A DNA stretch of 30,894 bases. Source: Pseudoneurospora amorphoporcata. Its lineage: Eukaryota; Ascomycota; Sordariomycetes; Sordariales; Sordariaceae. Below the pieces are notes generated by a model, which was given only the letters and a program-made list of their open reading frames with translations, was not told where the DNA came from and searched no databases. The stretch covers positions 1 through 30,894 of the forward strand of contig MU859344.1 in assembly GCA_033297205.1 (NCBI GenBank), written 5' to 3'. Below, in pieces: positions 10,872 to 19,595 of this stretch. Numbering within the stretch: the stretch's first letter is position 1; every line of letters starts with the position of its first letter. Both the position numbers and the translations under genes were made by a program.

Positions 10872-12116
10872 CTAGTTGTTGTGTGATGAGCGTCTCCTTC
10901 GTTTTCGCTTCCTCTTTTCAGCGTTGTTGTCTGTTTTGTTGGGGGTGTTCTCTGCCTCGAGGTACGAGGTGTCCTGGGCGTAGGAGGTGTCGTGGATGGA
11001 AGCGTCCTGGACCATCGAAACCTCCTCCTGGGCCACCTCCGTCGCCTCGGTAAGGAGCTCCGGTACTATTCGCTCCTGCTCATCCTCTTGCTCATCCAGG
11101 TTCCTGTTCAAGTTCTTCTGCCCCCTTTCCTTCTCCTCTTCAGACTTCTGCTTCTTTGCCACTGCCGCAGGCCGCCTTCTTTCCTCCTCCTTCTCAGCGT
11201 CAATATTCCCCGGCAAATACGCCATCAACGCCTTACTCGCTCCCTTCTGACAATACTGAACAACATCAATCTTGGGTGCACCGTCTGGTACCAGCGCCGC
11301 AATTTGGTTTAAGTCGCTTTGTCTGGGTAGGAAAAGGGCTTGTGGGAGGATCCGCTTCTGCATCTCTCCCTGCGAAGACGATGACGACGATGATGGTGAG
11401 GAACACGCCTCGTACAGATGCTCCAGGTTATACGGCTCCATCTTGCTGAGATCGAAGACTTCCTGGTCGCGGTAGGAGACGCCGCCCCAGGGTGGCGAGG
11501 CGAAGACTAGACACTCTTCGAGGTTGAGGGAGGCTAGGAGGGTATCCAGCTCATCGTCTTCTTCCGACTGTTGTCCATCACCCCTTCTCCCGGCCCTCCC
11601 CTCCTCCCCCCCATGCACCCCCCAAAACCTCCTCATAACCTCAAACGAATCCCCATGCACCCACTCAATCTTATCCAGCACATCATACACCTCGGCATTA
11701 TGCTGAGCACAAGCCAGCGTCGACTTGTCTTTTTCGATGGCAATGATGCGATCCCATCTCCCCGACGAGAGGGCGAAAGCGATCACGTTACCGCCGGCGC
11801 CGCCGAAGAGGTCGATTAATACGCGTTTTCCCGTGGCGATGGGGTGGACGGATAAGTCCCGTGCGATGCGGGTTGCCACGGGCTCGGGCGTGACGCCGAA
11901 CCAGGCGGAGTCGGTTAGGTGGATGTCGTAGTCGTAGAACTCGAAGATTGAGAAGCGTTGGTGCCAGTATCTGCGTGGGGGTGTTAGTTGGGTGTGATAT
12001 GGGTGGAGGTTAACTCACTTTTGGATGTCCCAGGGAACTTCGCTGAGTTTTGTGTAGTGGTGACAATTTTCGTCGAGGGCGTATTTCTCCCCTTTCTTGA
12101 GGAGTTTGGAACCCAT
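10872..12116 (-). CDS. TGS1: Trimethylguanosine synthase Tgs1
   Basis: Exons 12116-12019 and 11970-10872 (intron 11971-12018, 48 bp, donor GTGAGT, branch CTAAC), 398 residues from the first in-frame ATG. Family knowledge: Tgs1 methylates the m7G cap of snRNAs, snoRNAs and telomerase RNA twice at N2 using S-adenosylmethionine, in the nucleus/nucleolus. Seen here: the entry motif KYWHQRF and WFGVTPEPVA (about 33-64), SAM motif I VLIDLFGGAGG (83-93), acidic IAIEKDK (109-115), and the hallmark catalytic SPPWGG at 191-196. An acidic insert (about 152-178) lies between the SAM and catalytic motifs. The C-terminus beyond about 290 is charged, ending in a Lys/Arg run suited to nuclear import. The frame is open upstream of the chosen ATG to about 12345, and a likely acceptor (CCTTCAG, 12306-12312) suggests a short upstream exon, so the true N-terminus may be longer. 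Confidence 0.9.
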
Positions 12117-12716
12117 ACTGTTGATGGTTGTCCTGGGCTTGGTGGTATTGTGTTTCGTGTTGTTCGTGATGGTGTTGGTCTCGGCCGTCTGTGAATCTGG
12201 ATTTGTCGTTGTGGTCGACTGAGTGAGATTGAGGACTGGACGTTCAGTGACGAATGAGTTGATTCTCAGCTCTCTCTTCTCGTTTTCATCCTCGGTTTTC
12301 AGGTCTGAAGGAAAGACCAAATGATCAAGGTATGAATTGATTCAACAAGCGAATATGATGAAGATAGTGAGATGTACTCGATACACGAAAGGTGCCGCGG
12401 TCTCGATGCACCGTGTAAGTCGCAGGGACTCGTCTTTTCCCCCAATTCTAGAGCCCCACCCAGATCCATGTGCGCAATCAATCCCCACAGTGTGCCTGGA
12501 AATTAGGAGCTTTGACCATCAAGGTCCACGGTGCGCCAGCAGGAGCACCGGGCTGAAGTGGGGCTCTCTCTCTTGCTGCCGTTCACGGAAGCTCTCTAGA
12601 GTCTAGAGTGCTGTAAATGCCAGGGTCGCTTCATGCCGCGGACTTCCATCTCGACTTTCTCGGCGATCCAACCAAACACCCAACCCTCGCTCAACTACAC
12701 GCCATAGCATACAACA
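12117..12716. promoter_or_regulatory. Shared upstream region of TGS1 and the GRASP gene
   Basis: About 600 bp between the assigned start codons. The part next to TGS1 (12117-12306, minus strand) is an open, Thr/Asn-rich frame that may be coding if an upstream exon exists. Around 12590-12612 is a small near-palindrome (CTCTAGAGTCTAGAG). No TATA or other clear promoter element was identified. Confidence 0.4.
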
Positions 12717-13978
12717 ATGACAACCATGTTTAATGCCCTTAACAGGTTCATATCCCGGTTGGACGGCGATGCGCCCACGTCCAAGGAGAACCAGCCCGGC
12801 GGATTTGGCTTCCAAGTGCTGCGAAACACCAACCCAGACCTGGCCATTGAGCCATGGTTTGACTTCGTCGTTGGAATCAATGGACGCATGATTGTAGGTT
12901 TTAAAGCTGCCAAACTCGGAAAGCTACATGCCTAACACAGCTCTATTCTAGGACGACTCCGACCCGAGGCTCTTTGCCCAAGAAGTACGGAACTGTGCTG
13001 GCGGTGTTGTCCAGCTGGGACTTTGGAGCGCAAAGGTATGTCACCAACGTTAACATGTCAATTACATGCAATGCTGACAACCCTTTCTCATCACAGGGCC
13101 AAAGAACTCGAGCACTCCACATCCCCGTTCCCGCCGACACTGCCTCCCTCGGCCTCACCCTCCAATGGACCGCCCTCTCCGTCGTCACCAACATCTGGCA
13201 CGTCCTTGACGTCCCCGCCAACTCTCCGGCCGACATCGCCGGTCTTCTCCCATACGGCGATTATATCCTAGGCACCCCCGAGGGTGTCCTTCACGGTGAA
13301 AGCGGGCTCAGCGAGCTAGTGGAGGACCACATTGGCCGTCCCCTGCGCCTTTACATCTACAACAACGAGTACAACGTCACCCGCGAGGTGACCATCCAGC
13401 CCAGCAGGGAGTGGGGTGGTGAAGGTGCCCTCGGCTGCGTCCTAGGCTACGGTGCTCTCCACCGGTTGCCAGCGCCCCTGAGCGAGCCCGTGCATGCTCC
13501 CGGCGAGACCATGTTCGACGGCGACTCGGAGCAATACGGACAGCCGCAACAGTACCAACAACAACAACCTCAGTACGGATACAACCCGGGAGCACCACCA
13601 GCCGCAGGCCAGTTCGCCCCAGCTACTACAACCTCCCCTCCGCCACCACCCGTCGGCGGCGGTGAGTTCCTCATACCAGCGCAGATGGTTGGTACACCAC
13701 CACCCCCGACAGCACCGTTTGGCGGCGCAGCGGTCACTTCTGCTCCGCCTAGGGGGAAGAAGAAGGAAAGACCGGCGAATAGAGGAGGACTAGGCTCGAT
13801 GGACGATTATTTCAAGGAGCAGGAAAAGAAAAGTAGGGAATTGGATAATGCTCCTAGCAGGAAGAACACACCTGTACCGCCGCCGCCAATGGGAGGTCCT
13901 CCTAAGGGTGGACCGCCCAAGGCAGGGTCGTCGCCCCCACCTAATGGGGAAGAGACGGCTGAGGGGGGTGAGAGTTAG
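12717..13978 (+). CDS. GRH1: GRASP-family Golgi/ER-exit protein (Grh1-like)
   Basis: Exons 12717-12893, 12952-13035 and 13097-13978 (introns of 58 and 61 bp), 380 residues. Family knowledge: GRASP proteins hold early secretory membranes together through two PDZ-like domains and are needed for unconventional secretion; yeast Grh1 binds Bug1. Seen here: GGFGFQVLRN and PWFDFVVGINGR open the first PDZ-like domain; splicing restores DDSDPRLFAQEV and GLWSAKGQRTR. The second contains NIWHVLDVPANSPADIAGL, the signature PYGDYILG, and GCVLGYGALHRLP near residue 200. The rest is a Pro/Gln/Gly-rich SPR-type tail. There is no Gly2 for myristoylation. A second ATG at 12726 would give Met-Phe followed by an amphipathic segment, as in Grh1. 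The ATGs at 12717 and 12726 both have A at -3. Convergent with OST2. Confidence 0.92.
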
Positions 13979-14441
13979 TGGCTTAATGTGGAATATTGGG
14001 AGAGACTTGAATAATGTAGGTGTTTGTGACCGACACGTAAGGTGTTGTGATTACAAGCTGGGACATTTCCAGCTTGTTGACCATTGCCAGCAAGTGAGGG
14101 AAGGAAGGAAAAGTATTGCAGCGTGAAACTTGAAGCGTCGTTTTTTACATACTATAGGTGGAAAAAAAGAAGTAAGGTATAATAACATGCCAACCATCTT
14201 TCATCGATATATTCTCCTGCCTCCGTCCTTTCTTTTGCTGGCTCCCTTGGACTTGAAACAGCTCTGTTGTCGCTCGGTTCATTGCTCGCTTGCTCGTTCA
14301 TGTTCTTGCAATTATTTTTCCACCCATTCACCCACCTCATACCCCTAAGCAGCACAAACCACCCAGCACATTTCATGCTCGTACGCTTTTTTTGAACCCC
14401 CCTCGCTCGCTCGTTCGTTCGTGCTCCCTTGTCGTCTTTTC
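13979..14441. other. Convergent 3' region of GRASP gene and OST2
   Basis: No gene is seen. It contains a poorly conserved CTCG/TTCG repeat run at about 14402-14422. Both neighbours end here, so it should contain opposing polyadenylation signals. Confidence 0.4.
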
Positions 14442-15258
14442 TTAGTTGATAAAGTTGACGCAGAAGAAATGCAGAATCAAACTGCAGACCAGGTAATCGG
14501 CAAAGGCTCTATACGCCGAGACCGAGTTATTAGCAAGCTGTTATCCCACTACCGTTTCGGGCATTTTCTTTTTATAAGAAGGTCGTATGTAACATACCGT
14601 TCAGGCGACACCGAAGGGAAATCACTCTTGTTCGCCTCGGCCGTCTGGATCCGTAGCGAGGCCGTCAGGACGAACTGGCCGACTGTTGCTGAGAAGCCCG
14701 AGAGGAAGGCGTTGAAGGGCTGTTCCATTTTCAGACACCACGGATTAGCCAATGCTGCTCCCACTATAACAATGCACCAACCCTCCAAGCACACAACGGA
14801 TGGATGGACGGGTTATGAAGTGAAGGCGGAGAGGAGAAGGGAAAACGTACATAGTTTCCAGCCAAAACACAATACAAAAACTGCAACCCGCCCACCACCA
14901 CCAGGAACGCCATGAAGGCATCAATCAGCTTGGTCCGCTGCGGCGTCGTGTCCTGGTAGTGTGTCAAGAGGTTGCTGAACACTTTGTTCCATGCCTGTCC
15001 TTGTGTGCCCTTGTCAATGCTCTTGCTAGCACCGGAGCTTTTTGAACTTGTCGAGGTGGTAGTGGTGGTGGTAGTCGTGGGCTCAATCTGAGTGCTGGTA
15101 GCAAAGGCATTGGTTGTCGTGGCAATGGGAGGGGCGGATTCTTTGGGTGCGACTTTGGTTGTCACTGTTGCTGATGTTGTTGTCGAGCCTGTAGCCGATG
15201 GGGAGGGGGAGACGCCGCGGGCGGCGGCGGCGGCGGCGTTCTTGCGCTTTCCAGCCAT
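14442..15258 (-). CDS. OST2: Oligosaccharyltransferase subunit Ost2 / DAD1
   Basis: Exons 15258-14851, 14719-14598 and 14508-14442 (introns of 131 and 89 bp), 198 residues. Family knowledge: Ost2/DAD1 is a small essential membrane subunit of the ER oligosaccharyltransferase that N-glycosylates nascent proteins. Seen here: the conserved core begins near residue 90 with AWNKVFSNLLTHYQ, then the first membrane segment (AFMAFLVVVGGLQFLYCVL), PFNAFLSGFSATVGQFVL for the second, LRIQTAEANKSDFPSVSPER, and a third helix (AFADYLVCSLILHFF) ending VNFIN. The three exons splice exactly into the family pattern, which fixes both introns. The first 80 or so residues are an unusual Ala/Ser/Thr-rich extension with poly-Ala and poly-Thr runs; animal DAD1 is only about 113 residues. 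No later Met precedes the core, so the extension appears real. Confidence 0.93.
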
Positions 15259-16011
15259 TGTGTTCTGGTTGCCGGGGTTGTTGGTTTATTCGCTGGTTGT
15301 GATTGATCGGGTACTAAAGCTGCGCTTCGCTACCAGGTGGTTATGGCGGTTGTTTGGGATTTGTTGTCGCGACGTCGTTGAATGTTGATGGTCGTGGTGA
15401 GGTGTGGAATCGGAAGCTCCCGTCAAGGTACACAGAAACACACTGCTTGTGTCGCTAAAACGGCCACGAAGCTTCATCTGGCTGTCATCATCGGGGACAG
15501 GGACAGGGGTCGCTGTAGTCGCACACAGCACCTCACTGCAGCGCTCAGCTGCGCTTGCGCAGGCACTCCGTTTGTTTAACACTGTGGGGGAATTCCAAGC
15601 TGAAGCTGGCGCACAGGCCATGGGACAGGGGCAAAGAAAAAAGGAAAGGAAATTCGTGATTGGATGGAAATGGACGATTCGAACGGTGGAGCGCTCCCAT
15701 GTCGTGCATCGTGGGGAAGGAAGAGAGGCCTTGTTAGGTTTGTTCAACTCCAGTCCTCTTCTAAATAACATCCTATGACTGGGCACTGCGAAAAACGGTT
15801 GTAGCTTATGATGTGATCTGGTTCGCAATTTTTCAGGAGCACCTCTTGGTTTAGTTCTTCTATCCTTGGTTTACCTGGTCTTGGGTCTTTTTTGCAATTT
15901 CACCACTCAAATCTCAACCTTCCGATTCAGGACAGTGTGTACTTACACGCCCCCCTCGGTGACGACATCCACTCACAAGTCACAACTCACCACTATCACT
16001 TGCATATAACG
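15259..16011. promoter_or_regulatory. Shared upstream region of OST2 and the DUF202 gene
   Basis: About 750 bp between divergent start codons. On the minus strand an ATG at 15771 opens a 161-codon frame ending at 15286, only 27 bases before the OST2 ATG; it is Ser/Thr/Cys-rich and resembles no family I know. It may be a long upstream ORF or chance. The DUF202 side (15880-16011) is C/A-rich on the plus strand, as fungal leaders usually are. Confidence 0.4.
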
Positions 16012-16678
16012 ATGGCTTCAATATTTGAGGTACGTCTCCTCACCTCATCCCTTATACCACATCCTCCCAAGTATCTAACACAAACGCCAAAATGTCCAGG
16101 CCCTCCAACCCCACCCAGAAGACCGTCTCCACCTCCGTCTTCACCGAGCCCGCTCCGTCATCCTCACAAGCCAAGAGCTAGTAGAAATCCGCGCCGCCCA
16201 ACGGACCTTCGAAGGCGCCTACATGCGCACCGCCCTCTCGCAATTCTCCTTCGCTTTAATCATTCTCAAGATCTTCACGAGTGATTTCTACCCCATTGGC
16301 GCTTTGTTTGCCGTGTACGGGGCAGCGGTCATGTTGGTGGCGATCTATCGGCGGTATGAAGGGAATAGGCAGTTTTTTGATCAGGATGTTGAGGAGGATG
16401 TGAATGACGGCGAACATGAAGATGGGGGAGGGGTGGGGGTCGGGATGGGGATGGCGACGGGGTGTGATGGGCAGGTACAACAAGTTGACGGGTTAGGGAA
16501 TCATGGGATGAGAGCGTCAGGAGGGATGGGAGGAAGATCAAGACTTGAAAGGAGAAAGACGGTGGTGGTTGTCAAGAAAAAGTTTAGGACCAGCGCGAAC
16601 AGCGTGGCGTTGTTGACGGGGTTGAGTTTTGCGGCGTATGTGGCTTTGATGGTGTTGTTGTGGGATTTGAGTCAGTAA
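16012..16678 (+). CDS. DUF202-family small membrane protein
   Basis: Exons 16012-16029 (six codons, MASIFE) and 16100-16678; the 70-bp intron has a GTACGT donor and CTAAC branch. 198 residues. Seen here: residues about 45-65 contain IRAAQRTFEGAYMRTALSQF, matching the DUF202 pattern of a charged R-T-F motif leading into the first membrane helix (SFALIILKIF), then a second helix (PIGALFAVYGAAVMLVAIY) with RRYEGNRQF, an acidic/Gly-rich loop of about 65 residues, and a third helix at the C-terminus (VALLTGLSFAAYVALMVLLW). Fungal relatives include vacuolar membrane proteins, but the biochemical role is uncertain. The long loop is unusual and is encoded by very G-rich DNA. Divergent from OST2. Confidence 0.8.
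16424..16450 (+). other. Potential G-quadruplex within the DUF202 coding strand
   Basis: Runs of 5, 4, 5, 3 and 4 guanines are separated by 1-2 bases over 27 nt, satisfying the usual four-run rule with very short loops. It is in the sense strand, so both DNA and mRNA could fold. The encoded residues are the Gly/Val/Met-rich part of the cytosolic loop. Confidence 0.6.
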
Positions 16679-18145
16679 GTCAGGTTATGAAGGTTAGAGA
16701 AGCTTTCATTAGGTTGGGATAACTTGCTTCTTCTTCTTCTTCTCCTTGTATCTCGCGAACGATATCAAGCAAGTAAATATGCGTTTATATGGCAATAGCC
16801 CTTCACAGCAAGAGTCCCTGTGCAGTTTCCCATGTGTACCTAGCAAGCATAATTGAAACATGAAGCAAATCTGGTAGTCATCAAAGTCCAGCAAAAAGAA
16901 CATAAGCACAACTTCTACAAGATCAATGAAGTAAAGCCATTTAAATGCCTGTCAACTTGTCAAACCGACGCATAGAATAAGTACAAAGCAAGAAGCAAAA
17001 AAAAGGGGAGCAGAAGTTAATGTGAAAAGCAAAGTCACAAAAAGACATGTAAAACCAACAATAAAATCTGCTATATCCGTGTACACGCGAATTCTGTTTC
17101 CCGTCCCAGTTGCGGGTCATGACATGAAAAAGAAGTTTAGCGCCCTGCTAGTTTGATCGCAAAAAAAAAAAAAAAAAAAACAAGTTGTAACCCAAGAAGA
17201 GGAAAAAGGAGGGAAATATCATCTAAGTGACAGATAGACAAGACGTCAATGGCAACATCACCGCGTGAGTGCCCCTATAGCATAAATCGGCAAATCACAG
17301 CTCTCCTCTTCTTCTTCTTCTTCTTCTTCCACCTAAACCTTCAAGCCGTCCGAGCCGTTTCGTGTGCCTACCCCGTCCCGCTCCCGTGTAATAAATTCCC
17401 CGAGAGCCATGGTTGGATTTGAACTGGTGGTGAAGTTTTTCCGGCATCTCGAAAAAACCCGTGGTATCCGAGATCTTGAACCAATCTTGTTTTCTCTCCA
17501 TCCTCTTTCATGGCCCCTTTTCCGATTTGCGCACTCAAACAAGACGTGTGAGTATCCCGTGTGTATCCCGCGCGTCGCATTACCAGCCAAGCCTACTTGA
17601 ATATGACAACGGTGGGCTCCTTGACGGTTGTACTGGCCAGAGACTCGATGTCGTCCGAAAAGTGTGGGCATTCTGTCAGTTATCATCAATCCCCAAGCCG
17701 CTCATGTGATGTATGATGTATCCCGTGCCGCAACAACCCTATTCGGTCCCGATGGGTATCCGGTTTCCCCATTCTCTCTCGTGCATCAGCGAGGTCTGGG
17801 TGAGAAGCGTTTTGATTAGTTGGTATGACTTTGGGAATTTGCCAATTGCCCCACAGAGTACCGTCTTCGGCCGAGCCGCATCCTCTTCTGCGAACCGCCA
17901 TTTTACACCCAGAAGTGTAAACGTCGGATATCGAGAAATCGGACGTCATGAAATCGAGGTGTTTCAGGGTTTGGGATGTGATGCCACCAAGACGATGTGA
18001 GGCTAGTTTCATCCATGTTTCAGCTCTGAAGCCATTTAAGATTTCTCAATCCATCGACTTGCCCTCCATCCGTACTTGAACATGCCGAGACCCAAATGAT
18101 GAGCCTGTTCTAGTGGGACTTAGGCCCCTAAATCCCATGGCCCTG
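16679..18145. other. Convergent 3' region of DUF202 gene and transcription factor, with simple repeats
   Basis: About 1.47 kb with no convincing coding region. It holds a TTC run (about 16727-16743), a 20-base poly-A tract (17161-17180) and a CTT run (about 17306-17329). The part from 17350 to 18145 is less biased in composition and could be a long 3' UTR of the transcription factor; open frames there (for example 17686-18012 minus) have no recognisable features. Confidence 0.5.
17161..17180 (+). repeat. A(20) homopolymer
   Basis: Twenty uninterrupted adenines in the intergenic region. A retroposon tail was considered, but no flanking direct repeat or recognisable body was seen, so it is best treated as a simple repeat. 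Confidence 0.9.
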
Positions 18146-19595
18146 CTAGTTTTCACCTTCTCCATACCATGCCGAATAGCCCTCAGCAGGCTTGGAGTAC
18201 TGCTGATAAGGTTGCTGCCACGACGCATAACCGGCTGGGGGGACAGCTCCAGCTGAGATGGCAGAATGGGGATCATGACTGGTTCCCGAGACGGTATCAA
18301 TTCCGGGGATGCTAGTGGCAATTGGCGAAGGGTAAATATCGCTGGACATCGTAGACGACTTGCGATCATTGGGGCGACCAACACCACCACCCATTTGCGA
18401 GGTCGGGGGATACTGTTGGCTAGCCATACCCTCGCCGCCGCCGCCGCCAAAAGACATGGATCGGGAGGGAGGAGCAGGGTAGCCGGATGATGACCACGTT
18501 AGGTCATCCCGCGAGGACTCGGAGCCCATGGATGCTGCTGACCAAGTGGCGGGTTGGGGACCGTGAGGCGTGTAAGGGGAAAACGCTGGGGTTATTGGGG
18601 ATTCGCTCGTGTAGGATCTCCAGTTCGGGTTCATGTCGCTCGGTTTGGACGTGTTCGGACCGGCGTCGGGAGACATCCAGTTGGCCATGCCGTGCTGACC
18701 ATATTCGTACGATCGAGTGCTTGTGGCACTGGGAGGGACTGTAAACTCGTCAGTAAGATTCACTGTCTGTCATTTTGCGTTTCCACGTACTCTTGGAGTC
18801 TGGGGTGTAGTCTTCTGTACCCGAAGGCTTCATGGGGGGAGGCATGTTCGTGATTGATGCTAGTGACAGATGGGGATAGTTGGAATGGCCGTGAACTTCT
18901 GAGGGTATTCCACTCTGCATCGCGGGTGATGAAGATATGGACGTGATCTTAGGTCCGGTAGAAGACCTTTGTACCGACTTTTGTCGGGTTTCTTGCGTGG
19001 GTTGTTGATCTACTGGGTAGAAGCTGCATTCTTTTTTCAGGCGAATACAGTTGACACATCGAGCCTGTACGTCGTTTTGGGACGGGATGCACCTGATCTT
19101 CCTACGACGGCAATGTCCTGCATCTACGGTCAGTACAAACGTTCCCAAGGATGAGAGTTACTTTGGTCTTGGGTAGAACTTACCGCAAGCGACAGATGTT
19201 CGATGATATCCTAGTTTGTTCCTTCTTTTTTCCCCCGAAAGACCCTGGTCAGGCGTTGTTGGGTCTCGCGGTGTGGGCGGCGGTTGACTTGTTTGCGATG
19301 CAGACATGGAACGGTTCGGCTTCGTTGCGAACGGGTAAGAGTCTGATCGATCTCTACCCGACTCTGGGCTGTGCCTAAGGTCCATCCCAGAGGACCCTGA
19401 AGGCGGAACGGAATAAGGCATGTACCCAGAATGCTGGATATCCATATCTGTGCCGTTCTGGGGCGGTGGCGGAGGATACTGAAATGACATTATGTCTGTC
19501 ATGGGCACTGACGAGGCGGCAGGATATATAGCGGAGTTGCCAGATAGCCAGCTTTCGACTTTGGATTTGATATGGGGCGAATGGACGGTTGCCAT
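18146..19595 (-). CDS. Zn2Cys6 transcription factor
   Basis: Exons 19595-19184, 19117-18791 and 18738-18146 (introns of 66 and 52 bp), 443 residues. Seen here: an N-terminal Pro/Gln/Ser-rich region, then a zinc cluster with Cys at 137, 140, 147, 158, 161 and 168 (spacing CX2CX6CX10CX2CX6C) and a basic RRRKIR between the second and third Cys. The first intron falls between Cys137 and Cys140, and splicing is needed to form the cluster. The rest is Ser/Pro/Tyr-rich with a Gly run and no visible fungal-specific transcription-factor middle homology domain. Family knowledge: such proteins bind CGG-containing DNA in the nucleus; the target pathway here is unknown. ATG 19595 is chosen because the frame upstream offers only TTG. 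The roughly 10 kb of gene-free DNA upstream could contain its regulation. Confidence 0.88.

Noticed and set aside
17100..17185. Retroposon or SINE ending in the A(20) tract
   Set aside because: No target duplication and no Pol III boxes upstream; treated as a homopolymer.
17401..17430. B-box-like GTTCAAATCC on the minus strand
   Set aside because: The flanking bases do not form a T-stem and no A-box is positioned upstream, so it is not called a tRNA.
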